A stretch of 64,000 nucleotides of DNA. Source: Linnemannia elongata. Lineage: Eukaryota > Mortierellomycota > Mortierellomycetes > Mortierellales > Mortierellaceae. A model generated the notes under the pieces. The model ran no database searches, had not been told where the DNA came from, and was given only the letters and a program-made list of their open reading frames with translations. A program made the translations under genes and the position numbers. This document shows positions 54,499 through 64,000 of this stretch, in pieces (the stretch's first letter is position 1; each line of letters starts with the position of its first letter). The stretch spans positions 1,054,001-1,118,000 of the forward strand of contig JAXBDG010000015.1 of the NCBI GenBank assembly GCA_036320915.1. The letters run 5' to 3'.

Positions 54499-56057
54499 CT
54501 CCTGAGGATGGTGTGCTTGATAGTTGTTGAGCTGAGAATGGGTGTTTGTGATCGTTGGGGTTGAGGAGGAAGAAGGAAGGAAAGGAAAGGAAAGGAAGGA
54601 AGAAGGAAGGAGAGGAGTTTGGGCGGGTGATGATGATAATGATGTATGGACAAGGACGACAAAGCTGAGTCAGAAAATAACGACAACACTAAAAAAGTTG
54701 AGCTGTTTGATACACAAAGAATGAGAGAGAGGGAAAAAAAAAAATCAAGGTGAGTAAGGAAGGCACCACTGCGGAGGGAGAGGAAGAAAACAACGATATG
54801 GTGCTGACACTGACAGCCATACGAGGGTCAGTTGCTGTTCATGCTATTTCAGTTGCTGTTCATGCTATTGCAGTTGCTGCTGCTGTTCTCTTCTTTTGTT
54901 GTTTCGTCCTTGAAGTTGTGTCTGTTGGTGAAGGTTGAAGGCACTCACCAGACGAGCCAGGGGAGGGGATAAAGAGGGGCACTAAGAGAGAGAGAGCGAC
55001 AAAGGAAGTGTGCAAGTGTCGAAAACAACTACAAGAGTATGCTGGTGATTACGTTGAGTATGTCGAGGAGAGTGGAGGGAATGACAAGAAAAAGAAAGTC
55101 AAGGAATGTTGGTGGAAAGGGAGAAAAAAGCGCAATAGGATTATCAGGGAGAAAGAAGTAGCGGGAGAAGCACAAACAAGTTTTTTTTTTTTCCTCTTTT
55201 CTTTTTTTTTTGTATGCACAGAGAAAGGATGCGCAAGACACTGCAGACAAAAAAGGCGAAAAAAATATAACGGATATCCCTAAGCCACAATAAGTGCCAC
55301 TAACTTTCGCAAGGTGCGGGCGAATGCGTGTCTTCACTCTCACCCACACTCCCCCTTTTCCTGCTCCACAGCGGCCCCAGGAGTTCACGACGTCCAAACC
55401 TTCGAAATCTGGTATCCTTAATCTTCCGCATCCCAGGCCTTTTCGATACTCCTTTACACCTCGAATACTCCAACCTTCTTTCTACTCTCTTCCGTATAAT
55501 CCCTACTACCGACCGTCAAAGTCGATTCAGAGCAGGGTGAATATGTATACTTCACCTGACACCACAGCACATGTCAATATCCCCATTTGACACACCCCCA
55601 AGGGACGCCAGAGGTCAATTATGTGTCGCGTGCCCGATTTTCATTTGAGTGTGCCGATGTTCATTGAATCTCAACGATAAATACTACAGGTGGCCCCGAC
55701 GCGACTTGCATTTTCAGCGTAGGCCATCAACACTTGTACCTGGAATCAGCGCATTTCTTAATCAAACTCGGTTTCGAACACAAACACGAAACAACTGTCA
55801 GTCTCATTATCCACACACTCACACTCACACTCACAATTACACCCAAGGGACATTGCGTATCCCCTCAAACCCCTTAGATCACCCATTCCCAGAGCATCGC
55901 GCCATTTAAAAACACGAGAACGCCAATGTTACAAGGAAAAATAAAGAACTTTCAATTTTTTGTGCAAAGGTTTTTTGTTTGGAATTCTTTGAGCTGAACA
56001 TCAGTATTGTTGTGAAGATGTACGAGTACACTAAGAGGTCTAGAGATAAACATCGCT
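54151..56057. other. Intergenic with (GT)n; no gene supported
   Basis: About 1.9 kb. The part nearest MTM1 is its promoter, with (TG)17 at about 54464-54497 and purine-rich tracts (54560-54620). T/A-rich runs lie near 55180-55210. Frames around 55310-55560 and 55620-55910 are open, but I recognise nothing in them. A (CACACT)n run lies at about 55810-55835. Confidence 0.45.
54464..54497 (+). repeat. (TG)17 microsatellite
   Basis: An uninterrupted TG dinucleotide run, CA on the MTM1 strand, about 315 bases upstream of the MTM1 start. Confidence 0.95.
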
Positions 56058-57786
56058 TTACTTCTTGGCAACAGCAGCCTTGGCCTTCTTGGTGCCACGG
56101 AGCTTCTTGCTGCGGTTCTTGCGCTCCTTGCGCTGCTTGCGGGAAGCCTTCTTGATCTCCATGAGACCGTGCTATTAGAGGGGGATAGTGATATTGAATA
56201 GGATATGGAGGTTAGTCTTCATTCTACAGCTATGCAGTGTTTCTTGTGGTTGTGTTGTTCAATTAATGATCCCCGGAAGTAAGTTTTCCTAGGCTACTGC
56301 GGCGGGTCGAATAGTTTGTGAATGTTGTAGTGATCCTGCGCAGTAATGGTGTCCTAGGGTAAATTAAACCTCCAGTGTTGTCGAGAATTCATTGGTAATG
56401 GGGAATGTCGGTGCGGTCTCATATGTCTAAGCACGATTGCCATTGATACGAGTAAACCGTGTACACAATATCGATCCTGTCAGACGCTCAAGTGTTGCAA
56501 AAAAAAAAGGATCCCGTTCCTGAAATATAATGCTGTCGTATGTTGATGAAGTTCCCGAAGTTTGATTGAAACAAGAGAGAAAAAGAGGCCAAAGATTACG
56601 TACACGGACGAGGCGGTACTTGGGCTCGAACTTCTTGGCAGACTCCAAGTTGTCGTAGATCAAAGCGAAGCCAGTGGACTTTCCGCCTCCGAAAGCAGTG
56701 CGGAAACCGAAGACGAAGACAACCTCCTTATCGACCTTGTACATCTTGGCGAGCTTCTCGCGGAGCTCATCCTTGGAGATGTTGGCGCGGGCAGGGTGGA
56801 TAATATCCACGACCTAAGGAATTCAATTGAAAGGAATATTGAAGGTTCGCGGGTGAGTGGGTGTTTCCTTTATGGTTCCTTGTTGAAGTGCTGCTGTGTG
56901 TGTTCAGCGAAGTGTTCGTGCCGGATGTGTAGTCAGCTCAAGGAAGGAGAGTTCACGTCGTTTAAAGGGCGGTGCGAAAGAAATAGGTTGTCGAAGGAAG
57001 GGTCCAAGGAGGGAAACAACGCGATGCAAGGTGCTGGTTCAAGGTAGTAGTGGGGATAGGAGACGTGTCGTCCAGAGGATGTCCGATCGCTGTCCTGATG
57101 CTTGAAGACACTCCTGAAGACGACCATTGCTATGTTCCTGCCAACGAAGACTTCCATCGAAACGCTTCCGAAGTTAGAGTCGTCTTCCTTACCATTTGCT
57201 TTCTGGCCAAAAGGCGGTTGGTCAAGAACTTGCGGGTTCTGATGGTAGCAGTGGAATCAGCCTAATAAAACGCACATTAACGATGGAATAGAACACTGGA
57301 GTCAGCACAATCGTTCTTGTGGTAAAGCTGATCCCGAGATGTAAGTGACACCATCCTAGTTCACTGTTCATGTCTCCCGAAAGTTGAATAGTTCCTGGAA
57401 CCGCCCTCCCTCAGCATTCCTCCTTTCTTCCTGACAAGAACTTGACAGCATCCCTGAGACAATCGAGGGAAGTGGATGAGGGGTTCCCCCACTTCCTCCC
57501 TTCCCTTGACTTCTGCCGGATGGTGAATCCTCCCCCACCTAGAGCCCCATCTCGGGCCTCCCACCATCTCGACGATTTTGACTCCTGCTACCAAGTCCGA
57601 GATATGCGCAACAATTGATTCTGGTGCATGGTGCCGAGACGATGATGTGTCGATGGTTGTTGTTGGGTGTATCGATCGATACGTCGTTGGATGGATGGTT
57701 GCCTTGGTGCCATGGGTGGGATCCTCCTCCCTCCACCTCCTCGATGCTCTGTTGTGACTGCCAATCCTTTCCTAAGGACTTGCCAT
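56058..57786 (-). CDS. RPS24: 40S ribosomal protein eS24
   Basis: Exons 57786..57784 (ATG only), 57261..57193, 56813..56604 and 56171..56058 give 131 aa, the usual eS24 length. Sequence landmarks match the family throughout: [92 protein letters not shown]. The protein is a small-subunit component needed for 18S rRNA maturation. The first coding exon was placed at the ATG followed by GCAAGT, giving a GC-AG intron of about 520 bases. It is supported by the exact length match, since exon 2 begins at the second residue (ADSTATIRT against NDTVTIRT in human), but no transcript is available. Three introns in a short gene are usual for fungal ribosomal protein genes. Confidence 0.93.
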
Positions 57787-58110
57787 GGTTTTTGATCAAA
57801 AGAGGGAGATCAACTCTGTGCGCGCTGCGACGCTCCTCAAATCCTCCTTCTCCCCCGCTGCTCTCAACTGACGGGCGGAAAATTTCTTAAGGGCGCTTCT
57901 TACTCCGATCGCACATTCACATTCCCCACTACTTTCAAGCATGCATGGACAAACATACAATCCTCGTCAAGACATTATAGCTATCGAATGGGCATAGTTG
58001 AGTTATATATGTTCTTATTTATTCTTTATTGTACATGCTTCAATGGTGAAGCTGTTTTCTATCGCCTAAAAACAAGTTGATGCCGGGTCCTGTGTTGGCG
58101 TGTTTTTACT
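57787..58110. promoter_or_regulatory. Promoter region of eS24 / 3' end of TXNDC17
   Basis: About 325 bases. Near 57815-57900 it is GC-rich and purine-rich on the gene strand, as expected around a ribosomal-protein start. No TATA box. The TXNDC17 3' signal lies at the other end. Confidence 0.4.
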
Positions 58111-59008
58111 CTATGCGCGCTTGATGAACTTGTCCAGCTTGGCAAGGTCCTCGCAGTCGTTCTCAACCAATTGAGATTTCTATCATACACGCAAAAAGAA
58201 AACAATGAGGAAGAGTTAGTATCAAATTTAACCACTTCAAGCTGTCTATGTCCAGCTGCGATCAGCACAATCCACTGTTCTTACCGTGCTCCAGTGGACA
58301 AGGGTGGGGACGGCGGTGATCTTGACAACGCTGTCGTGACGGAGGAAGTGGTTGGGATCCTTCCACCTATGATTTCGTGGGAATAAAAAAAATATAAAAG
58401 ACATCGTCAGTTCTCTTTGTCTTTACTTCCTTGGTATCCTTGGCATCAACTGAGACAAACGGACAGATCCAGCTGCTTCGCAAAATCTTGAACTTCTCCA
58501 TGCTCGATGTGATGCTTACTTGGGGCGGTCACCAACGGGGGCGTCAACAAGGACGGCGTTATCGATCTTGGAGAAGTACTCTTCAACAATGGGACCAGCT
58601 AGTTCATCATACAGCAATTGATTAGACCGTTAGTATTCATAGTCCTGACCAGTGGAAGCTTTAAAAGCAACAGTCATGAAGGTTGAGAAGGGGAAAAAAA
58701 GAAGAGGAATGAAGATGTTTACCGGTGACACAGTCGGGGCACCATGACTTTCCGGTGGCGGGATCGATGGATGCATAAAAGTAGACAAAGACGTCCTTGT
58801 CCTTGTGGTCATCGACGGCCTTGTTGATGGCGCGGTGAATGTCTTCGATGACGGGGACTTTAATGATGGTGGCGGGCATGTTGTTTGGTGGTGAGGTGTG
58901 AAAAAGTCGAAAGGTGGGAATGAGAGTGGAAGTGGGAGAAAGAGAAGAGGAGGAAGAGAATGAGAAGGTTTTTGCGGAGCAGAGAAGGCGGCGACTGAAG
59001 ATCAGCAT
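58111..59008 (-). CDS. TXNDC17: Thioredoxin-like TXNDC17/TRP14
   Basis: Exons 59008..58723, 58598..58520, 58366..58285 and 58179..58111 give 171 aa from ATG 59008, or 128 aa from ATG 58879 (human TXNDC17 is 123 aa). Landmarks: GKSWCPDCV with the redox Cys pair, GPIVEEYF, VGDRPKWKDPNHFLR, ITAVPTLVHW, and a final SQLVENDCEDL. It is a cytosolic disulfide reductase fed by thioredoxin reductase in animals. The 43-residue extension from the upstream ATG (MLIFSRRLLCSAKTFS... then FRLFHTSPP) is Arg/Ser-rich without acidic residues, and looks like a mitochondrial presequence. Which start is used, or whether both are, is open. Confidence 0.92.
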
Positions 59009-59280
59009 CTTTTAAAAGCTTTTATTTGTTTTGTGAGTCGCTGTTTCTCTCTCTCTCTCTGGGAAAAAGTGTGGGAGAGTGATTCGTTCTACCAATTCGA
59101 GTGAGAGTGGAGCGCACAAGGTTGAGTGAATTTCGCACGATTTCGGCTTGTTCGCACGTCATGACATTGTATTGCTTATGAATATAAAAAAAAAAAAAAA
59201 GAGTTGCTCTTTGTCAGCCAAGGGAAAAAGCGACAATGAAATAAACAACTGTGCGAGGCATTAGTATCTATCTACAATCC
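59009..59280. promoter_or_regulatory. Promoter of TXNDC17, 3' flank of oxidoreductase copy 2
   Basis: About 270 bases with a short CT/GA run near 59045 and an A14-type tract near 59190. No gene. Confidence 0.4.
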
Positions 59281-60252
59281 TTAGGAGGAAGAGCTGCCCT
59301 CGCCGCGACTGTTGATGCTATCCACTAAAAAGTCCCACTTGCCGCTGTGCCCCTTCTCTTTGGCGATCGCCATGTTCTCATAAACGGCATCCGCAACAGG
59401 TGTAGGCGCACCTTTGGTCTTTGCCCAACGACGAACGCACCCTACGTCCTTCGTCGCAATGTCAACCGTCATGTTTACTCCCGCTTCATCTTCTGCCCCT
59501 CCCACAAGCTGGCGACTGTACCCCATCAACACCGGCGCCGGCAAGAAGGCATCAACCCATGAAATCAGCTGCTGAGGATCGAGACCCGACTTGCGTGCAA
59601 TATTGACACTCTCAGCCAGGATCGACGTGTTCGACATGATGATAAAGTTGCCCAACAGCTTCAATGTCGAGGCAGCAGCGACATCGGTCGTCTTGAGATC
59701 CAGAATCTTGCTCGACATGGTTTCAAAATACGGGCGGAGTCTGTCGACCGCGTTCGTGTCACCACTGGCGACCCAGACCAATTGAGCGGCTCGAGCAGCG
59801 TCTGGTCGACCAAAGACGGGACACTGCAGGTAGATATGGTGTTGGGGCAGGTCGGCGAGTTCTTTTTGGAGGCGGAGACTGAGCTCGGGGTAGAGGGTTC
59901 CGGTCTCAACAAATACGATCTGCTCCTGGGCGGTCGCGGCACAACGGAGTAAGGTCTTGTAGACTTGTTCAACGGCAGCATCGTTGGTGAGGGACGTGAA
60001 GATGATGTTGGCCTTGGTGCGAGACCCGTCAGCGGCAGAGACGAAGAATTCCTCGAGCGAGTGGACGACGTGAACTCCGGGGGCGGCGACAGTACGGAAG
60101 TTTTCTGCCTTGCTGACAGTGCGGTTCCAGACGGTCAGGTTGGGGAGGTTGTGGGTGTGGAGGTACTTTTGAATGTGCTGGGCCATCTCGAAGCCGAGGA
60201 GTCCGAGGCCGATCCAGCCAATTCTGTCGTTTTGCTGTTGCTGAGTGGTCAT
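59281..60252 (-). CDS. 3-hydroxyisobutyrate-dehydrogenase-like oxidoreductase, copy 2
   Basis: Single exon, 323 aa. Rossmann motif IGWIGLGLLGFEMA, then NIIFTSLTNDAAVEQVY, YLQCPVFGRPDAARAAQLVW and STLKLLGNFIIM, which keeps the catalytic-type Lys and Asn. It is the most divergent of the three copies: its helical domain has SNTSILAESVNIARKSGLD where the others have ELLAEGLALGEK-type sequence, and KTKGAPTPVADAVYENM near the end. A Gln run follows the start. The substrate is unknown. It is head-to-tail with copy 3 on the same strand, 330 bases apart, which suggests tandem origin. Confidence 0.9.
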   Translation of the reverse strand: MTTQQQQNDRIGWIGLGLLGFEMAQHIQKYLHTHNLPNLTVWNRTVSKAENFRTVAAPGVHVVHSLEEFFVSAADGSRTKANIIFTSLTNDAAVEQVYKTLLRCAATAQEQIVFVETGTLYPELSLRLQKELADLPQHHIYLQCPVFGRPDAARAAQLVWVASGDTNAVDRLRPYFETMSSKILDLKTTDVAAASTLKLLGNFIIMSNTSILAESVNIARKSGLDPQQLISWVDAFLPAPVLMGYSRQLVGGAEDEAGVNMTVDIATKDVGCVRRWAKTKGAPTPVADAVYENMAIAKEKGHSGKWDFLVDSINSRGEGSSSS

Positions 60253-60580
60253 GGTTATTAAAGACGATGTTGTTGTAGTGAGAAGTGGGTTGGAGAAGGG
60301 GATTGATGATAGTCTTTATATACTGACGAGACGGCATTACTATCCATCCGGAGATACCAATGAACATCAGCGCAGCATCACTACATATTTGCTCTTCCAT
60401 CCATCGCTTTTTCGGCCATGGAATGCAAATAAAAAAAAAGGGGGTCGAGCATCATGCTAATACATCTCTTCTCCACCAAACCGCACTAAAATGGAGCCCT
60501 GCCAACGTTCAATACACTTGTTTATTTTTTGAAAATGCTCGTCGGATAAATATCCTTACGCCCACTTCAATTGGACCTTT
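60253..60580. promoter_or_regulatory. Spacer between oxidoreductase copies 2 and 3
   Basis: About 330 bases holding the copy-2 promoter and the copy-3 3' end. The TATA box is listed separately. Confidence 0.45.
60315..60322 (-). promoter_or_regulatory. TATA box (TATATAAA)
   Basis: On the minus strand TATATAAA lies 63 bases before ATG 60252, a typical core-promoter distance with a short leader. Confidence 0.6.
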
Positions 60581-61504
60581 TCACTTCTGTGCCTCAGGTC
60601 CCTCACGCAAGACCTCAATGATAGACGACCAATCCTGGTCTCCCTTTCCCTGAGCCTTCAGCTTCTCCAAGTTCTTGTACGCGACATCAGCAGTCGGCAA
60701 GGTCGCTCCGTGATCAGCAGCCAGTTTCCTCATATGACCCACATCCTTCAAGCCCAAAGTGACTGGGAATCCGCCCGCCTTCTCTGTGGATCCCGAGGCC
60801 ATCTTTTGACTGTAACCGATCCAGGAGGGTGTAGGGAAGAAGGACTCGATAAACTGCAGCATCGCACTCTTGTCAATGTCGACCTTCTCTGCCAATGCTA
60901 ATCCCTCTGCGAGCAGCTCAATGGTCCCGACGACGAAAAAGTTGCCCATCAGTTTGAACGAACTGGCCTTGCTCACATCGGTGGTCTTGAGGTCGATGGT
61001 GTTCTTGGACATGGATCCAAAATAGGGTTGGAGCTTCTCGATCGTCGCGGCATCTCCAGAAGCGACCCAGACGAGTTGAGCGGCATGAGCGCGGTCGGGG
61101 CGACCAAAGACGGGGCACTGGAGGTAGCGGTGTTGAGGGTAAGCGGAGACGAGCTGGCTGATCTTGGTCGCTGTGCTTGGGTGGATGGTCGAGGTATCGA
61201 CTAAGATGATCTGTTCTTGGACCTTGCTGGCCAACTGGACGAGTTGTTCGTAGACGTTCTCGACGGCGGCGTCGTTAGCGAGGGAGGTGAAGATTACGTT
61301 AGAGGTCGAGGCGAGGTTCTCGATAGAGGTGGCAACATGAGCTCCTTGTTCCTTAATGGCGTCGGTTTTTCCGGGGGAGCGGTTCCAAACTGTGAGGTGG
61401 GACCCGTGGGAAGCGAGGTAGGCGTGGAGGTTCTTGGCCATACCGTATCCCATTTCGCCGAGTCCGATCCAGCCGATCCTGATGTCCTGTGTTGTCTGAG
61501 CCAT
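60581..61504 (-). CDS. 3-hydroxyisobutyrate-dehydrogenase-like oxidoreductase, copy 3
   Basis: Single exon, 307 aa. It is very similar to copy 1 at 25546: GWIGLGEMGYGMAKNLHAY, HLTVWNRS, YLQCPVFGRPDRA, SSFKLMGNFFVVGTIELLAE, LGLKDVGHMR and GDQDW are shared or nearly so. Same NAD(P)-binding and catalytic Lys layout, and the same non-classical CPVFGRPD in the substrate loop. The start was taken at MAQTTQ, with a TTAAATA element about 90 bases upstream; an in-frame Met 75 bases farther up is less likely. Lack of introns in all three copies suggests either an intron-less ancestor or horizontal or retro-origin, which cannot be decided here. Confidence 0.91.
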   Translation of the reverse strand: MAQTTQDIRIGWIGLGEMGYGMAKNLHAYLASHGSHLTVWNRSPGKTDAIKEQGAHVATSIENLASTSNVIFTSLANDAAVENVYEQLVQLASKVQEQIILVDTSTIHPSTATKISQLVSAYPQHRYLQCPVFGRPDRAHAAQLVWVASGDAATIEKLQPYFGSMSKNTIDLKTTDVSKASSFKLMGNFFVVGTIELLAEGLALAEKVDIDKSAMLQFIESFFPTPSWIGYSQKMASGSTEKAGGFPVTLGLKDVGHMRKLAADHGATLPTADVAYKNLEKLKAQGKGDQDWSSIIEVLREGPEAQK

Positions 61505-62623
61505 GGTGTGCTTGTTGAGGAGTGCTTTTTTGGTGAGGAGGGAGTGTGTTCTTGTGTTTTGAGAAGATAAAGAAGTCAAGCAAAAGCAGCGCCTATTTAA
61601 GCGTTTTTATTGTCAATGCGCATGATGACGAAAAGAAAGCAAAAGAAAATGTATGTGGCTGTAATGACTCCATTGGGTGGCTTGCAGAATGGATTTCTCA
61701 GCATAGGCCTTTTACACCCATTGACAAAAAAAAAAAAGAGCTCACAAAGGGACGGGGCGGTGCTTATTCTTCTTTAGCTGACACACACACACACACACAT
61801 GCACGTATGACAGAAATCAAGTCAATTGCTTCTTGTCTCCGGTTTTCTCCCCTTCTAGCGCATCTGGTGGTCTCCGATTTCCTTTTAGAGGAGAAGAAAT
61901 AGAACTTGAACCTCCGGTCTCTTCCTTCCTCACATCCTTCTACCTCTTTTTTTTCTGCCACAGCGACGCGCTTTCCATGATACCTTCAAGAAACTACAGC
62001 AGTTGGTGGCGTTGATTCAATTCTGTCTTGCTGACACTTAGCGAGCGTAGGGTAGGTAGTTTGTGAAGTTCAAAAAGGGACCTACACTTTATGGTTCTTG
62101 TAGTACATGTGGAAGAGCAAGCAAGGGTCAATATGCTTCGTCTTCTAATTATTAAATTCACAACCTGGTCAGGGAGAGAGGGACAGAGAGATAGAGAGGG
62201 ATGACCCTTGAGGAAAGTTCCAGATTGGCATTTACTGCGTACTTATAAATTTTGCCACCAAACCTTTGTCCCAGTGTCAACAGTGCCATAAGTTAAACGT
62301 CTAAACGCGCTAACAACTCATTCCTCCTCCTCCAAACCTTGTTCGTTGAACCAGAAGAGAACTTATTAGTTATGGTGCCCGTCCTTTATCCCCATCTACT
62401 CACCTCTCATGCCACCAATGCTCGACGTCTGCCTGATGGCGGAGGTCGCCATTTTCCTGGCATACTCAATTTGCTTTCGTGCTTTTTTTTGATATAAAAG
62501 GCAAAGACTACGACACATTGTTATCTTTCCTTTTTTTTCTTCCTTTTCTCTCCCTCAACCATCCTCTTCACCCCCCCCCCACACACACACACATCCATCA
62601 TAACCCAGCACACTTCAACCACT
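61505..62623. promoter_or_regulatory. Divergent region oxidoreductase copy 3 / secreted protein
   Basis: About 1.1 kb with (CA)n at about 61780-61800, a TATA-like element for each flanking gene, and no credible gene between. A C9 tract and a short CA repeat precede ATG 62624. Confidence 0.45.
62493..62500 (+). promoter_or_regulatory. TATA box (TATAAAAG)
   Basis: TATAAAAG lies 124 bases before ATG 62624 with a CT-rich leader between. Confidence 0.6.
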
Positions 62624-63188
62624 ATGAAGACTTCTTTTGCCCTCGTCGCCATCCTTGGGTAACCTTACATTATTGTATGACAAACCTTGATTTTTCCTCC
62701 TTTATTCAACATGTCCTCCCCTTCACATTCTAAGCAGACCATCACACATTCATCTTCACTCCACGTACCTTTTTCCTTGTAGAGGCGCTCTCTTGGCCGC
62801 TATCCCCACCATCACCGCCCTTCCTGTCGCGCGAGTCCCAATGAAAACTCTCGAGCAGCCAATCTTCCGTGACATCCCCTTGGGTCAGAACCAAGGATTT
62901 CCGGGAGGATTGGAACGTATCGCTCGCATTTCCCTCCTGCAGGCCTACCGTGTTCCCACAACAAACGGCCCTGCCACCGACGCTGAGTCTTTGACGTTGA
63001 ATCCTTCCTCCGACGCCCTTATGGAAGCGATCAAGAAATTCGCCAAGGCCTATGAAGACCTTGTCAAGGAAGCCGGATCCCGTGAAACTCTCTCCGAGGA
63101 GGCAATGATCGAGCCCTTCGAGACAGTTAAAGCGCTTGCGAATGGTGTGTGCGTTGACGTTGGTCCTTTCGTCAGAGTTTGTGTTTGA
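62624..63188 (+). CDS. Small secreted protein, function unknown
   Basis: Exons 62624..62658 and 62783..63188 give 146 aa. The N-terminus MKTSFALVAILGGALLAAIP is a clear signal peptide, probably cleaved near TALPVA. The mature part has no membrane helix; residues ~85-130 look helical (EAIKKFAKAYEDLVKEAG, EEAMIEPFETVKALANG). Only one or two Cys occur, at the very end. I recognise no family. The last codons are uncertain: GTGTGT after ALANG could be a donor, and an AG at about 63360 would join to NGAVAKQECTEKDES, giving a different tail. A small secreted protein with its own TATA box fits an inducible extracellular product, but no function can be assigned. Confidence 0.7.
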
Positions 63189-64000
63189 ATTAGCGCCTTT
63201 TTTTTTTTTTGTTCCTGTTCTCCTTTCTTTTGTTCAGCCTTTTTTTCTAAAGCTGAAGTGACTGAATAAAAGTCAAAATATATGCACTTCAACTCATTCA
63301 TGATGATGTCTACACCTTGTTATCCTGAGGTATTGAACTACCTGGGGTTTTTGTTTATAGCAGCGAATGGCGCTGTGGCGAAACAGGAGTGTACTGAGAA
63401 AGATGAGAGTCGTCGTTTTCTATCTCTCTCACTAATTTTTTTTCATGTTCGGTTAATTTTTTTGGTGGCGCTTTGATCATGTTGCTAACCACCAGGCGGT
63501 GGCCATGCTCGAACTGTCAAAAGGAGGTACGGTAATTGAACGGGGGATTTGTGTACACACTCAATCACTCACTCACTCACTCATCCATTCGCCTAATCAC
63601 TTACTAAGTGCACTCAAAGCTGCAAATAAAAGAGACAGCGTAGCAGCCAGACAAACAAAGGATGCTAGATGTAAGGCTTGGATTTTTAGTGAGAATGGAG
63701 GCTGGTAGCCATGGAAAAAGGTCAAAGCACGCGTTGTTGTAAGGCATATTCTTTTGTTGGTCTTTTTGCAAGCCTTTGTTTTTCTCACTCTAGACGTAGC
63801 TGCTCGGGTACTCAAGTGACCAATTCACCTTCTATCGTCATCAATTCACTCCATGCCTCCTCTACCTCAACTTTGTGGTGGTCAGACGATATTTTTTCGC
63901 ATCGCCGATATTTCTTTCTCACTTTGTTTTCGTATAAAAGGGTTTACTTTTATTTTTTTTGTTTTCAGTTCTTCTTTCTGCTTTCCCTCAAAGTTTCTTC
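63189..64000. other. Right-end region, probable promoter of an outside gene
   Basis: About 810 bases. It includes a TCAC-type repeat (63565-63585) and T-rich runs. A TATAAAAG at 63933 followed by CT-rich sequence to the end suggests a plus-strand gene starting just beyond the window. Confidence 0.45.
63933..63940 (+). promoter_or_regulatory. TATA box (TATAAAAG), gene off-window
   Basis: Same octamer and the same CT-rich downstream context as at 62493. No ATG-led gene follows within the remaining 60 bases. Confidence 0.5.

Noticed and set aside
55328..55540. 70-codon frame with a leucine-rich, folded-looking sequence
   Set aside because: Not recognisable and has no supporting exons; it might be a fragment of something, but nothing can be shown.
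1..64000. tRNA, rRNA, snoRNA or CRISPR arrays
   Set aside because: I looked for T-loop GGTTCGAAT-type motifs, for C/D boxes in the eS24 introns, and for regular spaced repeats, and found none convincing. A tRNAscan-SE and Rfam search would be decisive.

Overview
This is a eukaryotic, almost certainly fungal, nuclear window. Nearly every gene is split by short GT-AG introns of about 80-250 bases. The leaders are CT-rich, AT-rich spacers carry long homopolymers and microsatellites, and all the recognisable proteins are eukaryotic. A BTG/Tob anti-proliferative protein, a family of F-box/LRR-like proteins and paraoxonase-like genes point to an early-diverging filamentous fungus, most likely Mortierellomycota (Mortierella/Linnemannia type). 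The phylum is an inference from gene content and style, not from a search.

Left part (1-12 kb): the 5' end of a sorting nexin 3 gene (minus) is divergent from TRM1, the tRNA m2,2G26 methyltransferase, which has an in-frame mitochondrial-type N-terminal extension. A TMEM245-like multi-pass membrane protein follows, then a broken PIF/Harbinger-type transposase with an internal triplicated 36-bp unit, then a large disordered protein of unknown role.

12.6-20.4 kb: a head-to-tail array of four F-box/LRR-like genes on the minus strand. All four are damaged, from a single TGA stop to a deletion-riddled relic. 20.6-32.7 kb: housekeeping genes, namely a dual-specificity phosphatase (minus), the WD-repeat ribosome-biogenesis protein JIP5/WDR55 (plus), a 3-hydroxyisobutyrate-dehydrogenase-like oxidoreductase (plus), a BTG/Tob protein (minus) and a DHHC palmitoyltransferase (minus).

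33-38.6 kb: a direct tandem duplication of about 2.7 kb, each copy carrying one membrane-anchored paraoxonase/arylesterase-like gene. 38.6-41.8 kb is a repeat-rich gene desert. 41.8-51.7 kb: a full-length ABCC (Yor1/MRP-type) transporter, then a membrane-anchored prenylcysteine-methylesterase-like alpha/beta hydrolase that seems to contain a 2.1-kb GC-AG intron.

52-61.5 kb, all minus strand: mitochondrial carrier MTM1/SLC25A39-40, ribosomal protein eS24, thioredoxin-like TXNDC17 (again with a mitochondrial-type extension), and two more paralogues of the 25.5-kb oxidoreductase. The right end has a small secreted protein and an orphan TATA box that probably serves a gene beyond the window.

There is no operon-like logic. 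Themes that recur are mitochondrial targeting by alternative start codons (TRM1, TXNDC17), start codons isolated in their own exon (JIP5, eS24), and lineage-specific duplication (F-box array, paraoxonases, oxidoreductase trio). No wholly new system is demonstrated. The best candidates for follow-up are the paraoxonase pair with a conversion-like identity gradient, the F-box graveyard, the hydrolase with a non-canonical nucleophile elbow, and the His/Cys-rich loop of the MTM1 carrier. Exon borders were set by eye from splice consensus, reading frame and family alignment from memory.
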